Source of the DNA: Halomonas halophila
GTDB taxonomy: Bacteria; Pseudomonadota; Gammaproteobacteria; Pseudomonadales; Halomonadaceae
NCBI GenBank assembly: GCA_002433675.1
Contig: DJIP01000225.1
Span: 2,498 to 13,607, forward strand
Reading direction: 5' to 3'
Length of the DNA: 11,110 bases
Shown here: positions 6,177-11,110 of the stretch, one piece after another
Layout of the letters: each line of letters opens with the position of its first letter
Position numbering within the stretch: the stretch's first letter is position 1
Program-made: the position numbers and the translations under genes
Notes under the pieces: generated by a model
Told to the model about the DNA's origin: nothing
Seen by the model: the letters and a program-made list of their open reading frames with translations, nothing else
The model's database searches: none

Positions 6177-6210
6177 GAAGGTGGGTGGAGGATGACCTCT
6201 GCCCATCTTC
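6177..6210 (+). other. Strong hairpin between the binding-protein gene and the TauE-like gene
   Basis: A continuous 15-bp stem (6177-6191 with 6196-6210, several G-U pairs in RNA) closes a 4-nt loop. No T-run follows, so it is not a standard intrinsic terminator. It lies 60 nt after the binding-protein stop and just before the GGAGGAG ribosome-binding site at 6217-6223. It could protect the 3' end of a processed transporter mRNA or reduce read-through to the downstream genes. Confidence 0.5.
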
Positions 6211-6229
6211 GATGCTGGAGGAGAAGTGA

Positions 6230-7018
6230 ATGCTAGCGGCACTGTTGTTCTTCAGCGCGGTCGGTGGACTGGCGGGGCTTGTCGCGGGGCTGTTTGGCAT
6301 CGGGGGCGGGATCATCATCGTACCGGCGCTGTCGCTGGCCCTGGCCCACCAGGGTGTTGAGGCGGGCCTGGTGATGCACCTGGCGATCGGTACCTCGCTG
6401 GCCATCATCGTGGTAACCGGCGCCTCCTCGGCCTTCAGCCACTGGAGGAAGGGGGCGGTGTCGCTAGACCTGCTCGCGCGCATGCTGCCCGGATTGATGT
6501 GTGGTGCGGTGCTCGGGGGGCTGGTAGCCGAGCAGCTGGACGCACAGCAGCTCGAGCGCTACTTCGGTGTGTTCATGCTGTTGCTGGCGCTTCACATGTT
6601 GCTGTCCAGGGGCGTCAGCGAAGCCGACAGTGGTGCCGGTCGTCCGGCCATGTTTGCTGCGGGCACCGCCATCGGTACCTTTTCGGCGCTGTTCGGTGTC
6701 GGCGGGGGCGTGCTCAGCGTGCCCTGGCTTGCCCGAAACGGCGCCGGAGTCACCCACGCTGTCGGCACGTCGGCGGCGTGTGGCCTGCCGATCGCCGCCG
6801 CCGGTGCCATCACCTTCCTGTTTACCGGGCTTGGGCATGCCGGCCTGCCGAGCGGTAGCTCCGGCTACCTTTACTGGCCGGCCTTCTTCGGCGTCGCCTT
6901 GTTCAGTGTGCCGGCGGCCCGGCTGGGCGCGAAGCTCGCCCACTTTCTTCCCCCCCACCGGCTGCGTCAGCTGTTTGCCGCGGTGATGCTGGTGGTGGGG
7001 CTCAAGTTGATCCTCTGA
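6230..7018 (+). CDS. TauE/SafE family membrane protein (putative anion/sulfite exporter)
   Basis: This 262-residue inner-membrane protein has about eight hydrophobic segments. The family's internal duplication is clear: GIGGGIIIVPAL near residues 23-34 and GVGGGVLSVPWL near 156-168, each in a membrane hairpin. The segment HLAIGTSLAIIVVTG followed by FSHWRKGAV is also typical. Members of this family move sulfite, sulfoacetate or other small organic anions, and many are uncharacterised. GGAGGAG lies 6 nt before the ATG, an excellent site. The amidase start follows only 41 nt after the stop, so the two are probably co-expressed. A role in exporting a product or importing a related anion is inference from context. 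Confidence 0.85.
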   Translation: MLAALLFFSAVGGLAGLVAGLFGIGGGIIIVPALSLALAHQGVEAGLVMHLAIGTSLAIIVVTGASSAFSHWRKGAVSLDLLARMLPGLMCGAVLGGLVAEQLDAQQLERYFGVFMLLLALHMLLSRGVSEADSGAGRPAMFAAGTAIGTFSALFGVGGGVLSVPWLARNGAGVTHAVGTSAACGLPIAAAGAITFLFTGLGHAGLPSGSSGYLYWPAFFGVALFSVPAARLGAKLAHFLPPHRLRQLFAAVMLVVGLKLIL

Positions 7019-7059
7019 CGTCACCACAACACTTTCAACAATCCTCGAGGATGATCCTT

Positions 7060-8364
7060 ATGCAGTCAGGTCCTGACACCATTGGCGCCTTTCGTAAAAG
7101 GCTCGACCAGTCCGACGCCGAGGCGCAGGACTGGTGGCACGAGTGCACAGCAACAATCGAACACAGCGAGGCCTCGGTAGGGGCCTGGGAGGCGCTTGCC
7201 GAGTCGCCGCCGGCGCTGGATCCGGCGCTGGCGGATCGCCCCCTGTACGGTGTGCCGGTGGGGATCAAGGACATCATCGATACGGTGGACCTGCCGACAG
7301 CCTGGGGAACCGGCGGCTACCTGCGTTCTGCCGGCGCGCTGGTCGATGCGTCCCTGGTCACCTTGCTCAAGCAGCAGGGCGCGCTGATCATGGGCAAGAC
7401 GGTATCGACGGAATTCGCCTATTTCACCCCGGGCAAGACCCGCAATCCCCACGACGAAGCGCGTACGCCGGGCGGCTCATCCAGTGGGTCGGCCGCCGCC
7501 GTGGCGGCGGGCATGGTGCCCATCGCCTTCGGTACGCAGACCGCCGGCAGCATGATTCGTCCGGCCAGCTATTGCGGCGTCTATGGTTTCAAGCCGACGT
7601 TCAATACGCTCAGCACTGCAGGCGTCAGGGGCTTCGCCCCCTCGCTGGATACCCTCGGCTGGTTTGCGCGCAGCATCGGCGACATCTGTACGGTATTCAC
7701 CAGTCTGACCGGCGCGGCCGAGATCGCCCCGCAGCAAAGCCTTGTCGGCGTTCGCATCGGCACCTTCAGCCTGCCGGCAGGCCAGCCACTGGCGCCCGAC
7801 GTGCAGAAGGTGATTGCCGACGCCGAAGCGCTGGCGAAAGAGGCCGGTGCCGAGATCGTACCGCTGGCGCTCGGTGATGACTTTGAACAACTGGTCGAAC
7901 ATCAGCGGGTGGTCATGGCCTACGAGTCCGCGGGCACCCTGGCCAGTGAGTACGACCGCTTCGCGGACCAGATGGGCCCCAAGCTGGTTGAGCTGATCGA
8001 AGAAGGGCGCAACATCAGCTGGATGCGCTACTGCGAGGCAATGCGGGCAGTCGCCAGTGCCCGGCAATCGCTGACGCAGGTCTTCGACACCCAGGTCGAT
8101 GCGATCCTGGCAGCCAGCGCCACGGGCGAGGCGCCGTTGGGGCTGGAGGCCACAGGCGATCCACTCTACTGCCGCGCCTGGACCCTGTTGGGGGTGCCCT
8201 GTCTCAATCTGCCGATCGGGCAGGGCAGCAATGGTATGCCCATCGGCGTGCAGTTGATCGCCGATCGCTGGGCCGATGAGCACCTGCTTTCCCTGGCATC
8301 CGGTCTGGTTGGCGGGCTCAAGCCCGCGGCCGTTGCCGAACGGGAGCCAGCGCTGTCGGCTTGA
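7060..8364 (+). CDS. Amidase-signature family amidohydrolase
   Basis: This 434-residue cytoplasmic enzyme should hydrolyse an amide bond to acid plus amine or ammonia. The Lys-cisSer-Ser triad of the family is visible: Lys70 in VGIKDIID, cis-Ser140 in PGGSSSGSAAAVA, and nucleophile Ser164 in TQTAGSMIRPA. The 24-residue spacing between the two serines is the one known from malonamidase E2 and FAAH. A conserved FKPT follows near residue 180. Two ATGs exist (7051, 7060). GAGG at 7047-7050 abuts the first and is 9 nt from the second, so 7060 is chosen. It lacks features of GatA (no partner genes) and has no signal peptide. It ends the five-gene unit. The true substrate is unknown; context points to the compound imported by the ABC or TRAP system. 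Confidence 0.9.
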   Translation: MQSGPDTIGAFRKRLDQSDAEAQDWWHECTATIEHSEASVGAWEALAESPPALDPALADRPLYGVPVGIKDIIDTVDLPTAWGTGGYLRSAGALVDASLVTLLKQQGALIMGKTVSTEFAYFTPGKTRNPHDEARTPGGSSSGSAAAVAAGMVPIAFGTQTAGSMIRPASYCGVYGFKPTFNTLSTAGVRGFAPSLDTLGWFARSIGDICTVFTSLTGAAEIAPQQSLVGVRIGTFSLPAGQPLAPDVQKVIADAEALAKEAGAEIVPLALGDDFEQLVEHQRVVMAYESAGTLASEYDRFADQMGPKLVELIEEGRNISWMRYCEAMRAVASARQSLTQVFDTQVDAILAASATGEAPLGLEATGDPLYCRAWTLLGVPCLNLPIGQGSNGMPIGVQLIADRWADEHLLSLASGLVGGLKPAAVAEREPALSA

Positions 8365-8429
8365 TGCCTGGCGTCGCTCGCACTTGAGCCATCGCTCGTC
8401 TGCCTGTACGCAAGTGCTTCGGGCACCTA

Positions 8430-8460
8430 GCGTGGTCGGCCCCTGTGTGGCCGACCACGC
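8430..8460. terminator. Perfect inverted repeat between convergent genes, probable bidirectional terminator
   Basis: GCGTGGTCGGCC (8430-8441) pairs perfectly with 8449-8460 across a 7-nt loop, giving a 12-bp GC-rich stem. It lies 65 bp after the amidase stop and 73 bp from the regulator stop. No T-run is present on either side, so termination would be Rho-assisted or by hairpin alone. A smaller stem (GTGC/GCAC, from 8414) lies just before it. Confidence 0.6.
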
Positions 8461-8533
8461 CGGCGCTCGTTCCGGGGCGGCGCAAGGCGCATGGGGCTCG
8501 GCGTCGCCACGAGCCGCACGGCTATCGGGCCTT

Positions 8534-9136
8534 TCAGGACGTACAGATCCACAGTATCCGCGCCGGCTCGTCGCCGACCGATATCACCGCGTGGCCCATC
8601 TGGCTGTCGAAGGACATGCTGTCGGCGACCTTGAGCCGGGTCGGTTCGTAGTGCTCCGTCCATACCTCCACTTCACCCTGCTGCACCACGATCTGCTCAT
8701 GCCCGGCGTGGCGCTGCAACTCGCCAAACTCCTCGATACTGGTGTTGAGCACCGTCGTGGAAAACACCAGAAAGTCCTTGGCCACCATGTCGTTGCACAG
8801 AAGTTCGAAGCGATAGTTGGGGGTCTCGACCACGGGGCCCTGACCCGCCCGGGTGAGGGTACGCCAGCCGCTCAGGGCGCTGCGTTCGTTGTGATAGAAG
8901 AGTTCGCTGACATCCACCTCCAGGGCGGCGGCCAGCTTGACGATCACGTCGTAGGTCGGGGACAGCCGGCCGTTCTCGATGCGCGAGATGCTGGCGGCGG
9001 AACTGCCCGAGGCCTCGGCCATCTGGGCGATGGTCAGGCCCCTATCGCTTCTGAGTGCCTTCAGGTTGGTGCCGATGGAACCTGCCTTGCGCGGGCGCTC
9101 CCTGACGCGTGGGGGCGGGGTGACGATGTCGCTCAT
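8534..9136 (-). CDS. XRE-family transcriptional regulator with C-terminal cupin domain
   Basis: This 200-residue cytoplasmic DNA-binding protein has a helix-turn-helix at about residues 21-78: IGTNLKALRSDRGLTIAQMA, then SSAASISRIENGRLSPT. A cupin sensor domain occupies roughly 108-198, with metal-type residues His143, His146, Glu147 in RHAGHEQIVVQQGEVEV and His182. Such regulators usually control an adjacent transport or catabolic operon and sense a small molecule in the cupin barrel. A longer frame from 9238 exists, but GGAGG sits 5 nt before the ATG at 9136, which starts MSDIV, so 9136 is chosen. The gene is divergent from the TRAP operon and convergent with the amidase. It is therefore the likely local regulator of the TRAP genes and perhaps of the amidase unit. 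Confidence 0.9.
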   Translation of the reverse strand: MSDIVTPPPRVRERPRKAGSIGTNLKALRSDRGLTIAQMAEASGSSAASISRIENGRLSPTYDVIVKLAAALEVDVSELFYHNERSALSGWRTLTRAGQGPVVETPNYRFELLCNDMVAKDFLVFSTTVLNTSIEEFGELQRHAGHEQIVVQQGEVEVWTEHYEPTRLKVADSMSFDSQMGHAVISVGDEPARILWICTS

Positions 9137-9199
9137 GCTGGCCTCCGACGCCTTTGTCTCGGATTTTTCAAGAAAAAGCGTTGATTGTTGGTCTTTTTT

Positions 9200-9232
9200 T
9201 ATAATTTTGACTGAATATTGCGTATATGCAAT
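9200..9232. promoter_or_regulatory. AT-rich divergent promoter region with 16-bp palindrome, candidate operator
   Basis: ATTGCGTATATGCAAT (9217-9232) is palindromic except for one base pair and lies between the divergent regulator and TRAP genes. Just upstream is a perfect TATAAT on the plus strand (9200-9205), without a well-spaced -35. A TTGACT (9207-9212) lies 4 bp before the palindrome, without a good -10. The promoter positions are therefore uncertain. The palindrome is the best candidate binding site for the neighbouring XRE-cupin regulator. The rest of the 233-bp gap shows nothing else convincing. Confidence 0.45.
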
Positions 9233-9369
9233 CCTCATTCACGAACGCGACAATAGCAAGGTATGTGCGTGTGAGCGGGTGCTCCGGCGTGATCCCGGAG
9301 TCACCAAAGCGCTTGCCAGCACGGTCATTGCGCTCCGAATTTCCACAAGAAAATCCAATGGGGATAATA

Positions 9370-10434
9370 ATGTACAAACTGAATCGAGTGGCGGGCGGTG
9401 TCGCCCTGGCGGCCGCGCTGGCGGGTGCCTCGCTGAGTGCAAGTGCCGAGGAAATGAACTGGAAGATGGCGACTCCCTGGGGCGGCGGTCCCTGGCTTGA
9501 GCGCGATGCCCAGACGTTTGCCGACTACGTCGACCAGCTGACGGCCGGCGACATCGCCATCGAGGTATTCCCCGGTGGCACCCTGGGTGGGGCGCTGCGG
9601 GTCACCAATACGGTCAAGGCCGGGGTGGCCGAGGTCAGCCACAACTACGTCAACTACGACTACGGCACCGATCCCACCGCGGCGCTGCTGGCCGGGCATT
9701 CCAGCGGCCTTACGCCGGAAGAGTTCATGATGTGGATGTATGAGGGCGGCGGCGTGGAGCTTTACGAAGAGTTCCGCCGTGACGTCTTCGATGTGGTGGC
9801 CTTCCCCTGTTCGATTCTGGGTACCGAGATATTCCTGCATTCCAACAAGAAGGTCGAGACGCTGGAGGACTTCCAGGGTCTGCGCCTGCGCACCTCCGGC
9901 GCCTGGGCCGAGATTGCCTCTCGGCTGGGTGCATCCACCGTGGTCATGGCGGGCAGCGAGATCTACAACGCCCTGGATCGTGGCGTGATCGACGCCGCCG
10001 AGTGGGGCAGCCCCGAGATGAACAAGCCCACCGGCTTCCAGGACGTGGCGCAGTACGTGATCCTGCCCGGGGTGCATCAGTCGGGTGGCTTCCTCGAGTG
10101 CCAGGTCAACCAGGACGCCTGGGATGGGCTGAGCGGCGAACAGCAGGAGTTGCTGCGTCTGGCCGGCAAGCTGAGCGTGTTCGACTCCTGGCTTGCGAGC
10201 TCCTACGCCGACCTCGAGGCCTATCAGGAGCTGGTCGAAGGCCCCAACGAGATCGTTCAGCTGGATCAGTCGTTCATCGACGCCATCTATGAAGAGACCC
10301 GCAAGTGGGAAGACGAGAACGCCGAGAGCAACGAGTGGTTTGCCCGGGTGCTCGAGTCCCAGCGTGAGTTCAAGGCCGGCATGACCAACTGGCAGCAGTA
10401 TCGCCTGCCGATCGGTGCCATGGGTCGCGACTGA
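9370..10434 (+). CDS. TRAP transporter substrate-binding protein, DctP family (TakP-like)
   Basis: This 354-residue periplasmic protein is the solute receptor of a Na+-coupled TRAP importer. The signal peptide is residues 1-26 (MYKLNR basic start, Ala/Leu core, cleavage at SASA-EE). The mature opening WKMATPWGGG, the conserved-type Arg174 in LRLRTSGAW, the YNALDRGVIDAAEW segment (Glu211-Trp212) and LPGVHQSGG resemble the 2-oxoacid/lactate branch (TakP-like). Arg174 is where family members bind the substrate carboxylate. An upstream frame and an ATG at 9358 exist. The start at 9370 is preferred because it gives a clean signal peptide and has GGGGA about 6 nt upstream. A carboxylate ligand is likely; its identity is unknown. 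It is the first gene of the TRAP operon. Confidence 0.9.
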   Translation: MYKLNRVAGGVALAAALAGASLSASAEEMNWKMATPWGGGPWLERDAQTFADYVDQLTAGDIAIEVFPGGTLGGALRVTNTVKAGVAEVSHNYVNYDYGTDPTAALLAGHSSGLTPEEFMMWMYEGGGVELYEEFRRDVFDVVAFPCSILGTEIFLHSNKKVETLEDFQGLRLRTSGAWAEIASRLGASTVVMAGSEIYNALDRGVIDAAEWGSPEMNKPTGFQDVAQYVILPGVHQSGGFLECQVNQDAWDGLSGEQQELLRLAGKLSVFDSWLASSYADLEAYQELVEGPNEIVQLDQSFIDAIYEETRKWEDENAESNEWFARVLESQREFKAGMTNWQQYRLPIGAMGRD

Positions 10435-10445
10435 CCACACGCCTT

Positions 10446-10504
10446 GCGGCCCGGCCAGACAGCAGGAGCTAACTCCCTTGCTGCCTGGTCGGGCCGCTGT
10501 CTTT
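10446..10504 (+). terminator. Long hairpin with T-rich tail between TRAP dctP and dctQ, probable attenuator
   Basis: Bases 10446-10464 pair with 10479-10497 over 19 positions (one G-U, one mismatch). The stem continues after a 2-nt bulge with GGAG/CTCC (10465-10468 with 10473-10476) around a CTAA loop. It is followed by TGTCTTT (10498-10504), a modest T-rich tail. It begins 12 nt after the binding-protein stop. A partial terminator and 3'-protecting structure here would keep binding protein in excess over the membrane subunits, a common arrangement in binding-protein-dependent transport operons. Confidence 0.72.
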
Positions 10505-10527
10505 ACCACCACCTGTGGGCAAACGAG

Positions 10528-11043
10528 ATGAAGCTTATTCACGCTATCGAGCGGCTGACCCGCCTGGCGGGAGGGCTGGGCGCCATGCTGACCTTTCCGC
10601 TGATCGCCGCCCTGGTCTATGAGGTGTTCAGCCGCTACGTGCTGGGCCGCCCGACCCTGTGGGCCTTTGAGGTCAGCTACATGGTCATGGGCGCCATCTT
10701 CATGCTGGGCATGGCCAACGCCCTGCGCCTGGGCCAGCACGTCAGCGTCGATCTACTGACGTTGCGCTGGTCGGATCGCACCAATGCAGCGGTGCGCCTG
10801 GTGGGCTACCTGCTGTTTCTGCCGGTGCTGGGTTGGCTGGTGTGGGAGCTGGGGCAGTATGCGCTGGAGGCCTTCGCCTCGAACGAACGCTCCGGCCGCT
10901 CGGCCTGGAACCCGGTCATCTGGCCCGTATTTCTGACCTGGTGGGCCGGCTTCGTGCTGCTGGCGCTGCAGGTCGTGGCCGAGATCCTCAAGGCGATTCA
11001 TATCATGCAAGGGCGCACGCCCGAACAAGGGGGCGCGGCATGA
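10528..11043 (+). CDS. TRAP transporter small permease subunit, DctQ family
   Basis: This 171-residue inner-membrane protein has four hydrophobic helices (about 15-38, 48-66, 91-110 and 130-153). The DctQ hallmark YEVFSRYVLGRPTLWAFEVS occupies roughly 31-50, followed by RLGQHVSVDLL. DctQ helps the large DctM subunit assemble and couple to the binding protein. A longer frame from 10444 was rejected because its extra 28 codons would run through the intergenic hairpin and the product is normal without them. The ribosome-binding site before 10528 is weak, which fits low membrane-subunit expression. The stop overlaps the dctM start by 4 nt. Confidence 0.9.
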   Translation: MKLIHAIERLTRLAGGLGAMLTFPLIAALVYEVFSRYVLGRPTLWAFEVSYMVMGAIFMLGMANALRLGQHVSVDLLTLRWSDRTNAAVRLVGYLLFLPVLGWLVWELGQYALEAFASNERSGRSAWNPVIWPVFLTWWAGFVLLALQVVAEILKAIHIMQGRTPEQGGAA

Positions 11044-11110
11044 GCGACTATCTTGCGCTGGTGATGTTCCCGGCTTTGATCGGTTTCATCATCGCCGGCT
11101 TTCCGATCGC
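11040..11110 (+). CDS. TRAP transporter large permease subunit DctM, N-terminal fragment
   Basis: The ATG overlaps the dctQ stop (ATGA). The 23 complete codons encode a hydrophobic start containing LVMFPALIGFIIAGFPI, typical of the first helix of DctM/YgiK large permeases, which carry the Na+-coupled transport path. The gene runs off the right edge. Identity rests on this short segment and on its invariable position after DctQ. Confidence 0.82.
   Translation, partial: MSDYLALVMFPALIGFIIAGFPI

Noticed and set aside
8276..9184. 302-codon plus-strand open frame antisense to the regulator
   Set aside because: It overlaps the amidase end and the whole XRE-cupin gene; the regulator has clear HTH and cupin motifs and a good ribosome-binding site.
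9136..9238. Longer regulator start at 9238
   Set aside because: The 34 extra residues would be translated through the AT-rich promoter region and the palindrome, and the strong GGAGG is placed for the start at 9136.
9325..10740. 471-codon minus-strand open frame antisense to the TRAP genes
   Set aside because: It is a high-GC shadow of the secure DctP and DctQ genes and has no domain-like content.

Overview
The window is high-GC bacterial DNA. Its proteins and gene orders (znuACB, TRAP transporter, NMT1-type ABC transporter) are typical of Gammaproteobacteria. The acidic composition of the exported binding proteins would fit a moderate halophile such as a member of the Halomonadaceae. That taxonomic guess is inference; no rRNA or marker gene is present. 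There is no sign of phage, insertion sequences or CRISPR. The novelty is mainly in the intergenic DNA.

Region 1 (1-2914) is a zinc-acquisition locus. The minus strand carries znuA, a periplasmic Zn2+-binding protein with a very His-rich loop. Downstream of it is the start of a second exported His-Asp-rich protein, cut by the window edge. The plus strand carries znuC (ATPase) and znuB (permease), which overlap by 1 nt. A textbook Zur-type palindrome (1271-1285) lies between the divergent units and overlaps the best znuA promoter, so both arms are probably repressed when zinc is sufficient.

Region 2 (2915-8364) is a probable five-gene plus-strand unit. It encodes an ABC ATPase, a permease and an NMT1/THI5-like periplasmic binding protein, then a TauE/SafE-type membrane protein, then an amidase-signature hydrolase. 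Its leader has a perfect 12-bp palindrome (3124-3135) and a structured RNA segment (3171-3238) that pairs with part of the first gene's ribosome-binding site and faintly resembles a TPP riboswitch. Between permease and binding protein lies a striking 117-bp array of 13 degenerate 9-bp tandem repeats (4981-5097), almost devoid of C on the sense strand. A strong hairpin precedes the TauE-like gene. The set suggests uptake of a small organic compound, cytoplasmic amide hydrolysis, and movement of an anion by the TauE-like protein. The substrate cannot be read from the sequence.

Region 3 (8365-11110): a perfect 12-bp-stem hairpin separates the amidase from a convergent minus-strand regulator (XRE helix-turn-helix plus cupin). 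Divergent from the regulator is a TRAP transporter operon: a DctP-type binding protein, DctQ, and the start of DctM, which runs off the window. A near-perfect 16-bp palindrome (9217-9232) in the divergent region is the best candidate operator. A very long hairpin with a T-rich tail (10446-10504) between the binding-protein gene and dctQ looks like an attenuator that would keep the binding protein more abundant than the membrane subunits.
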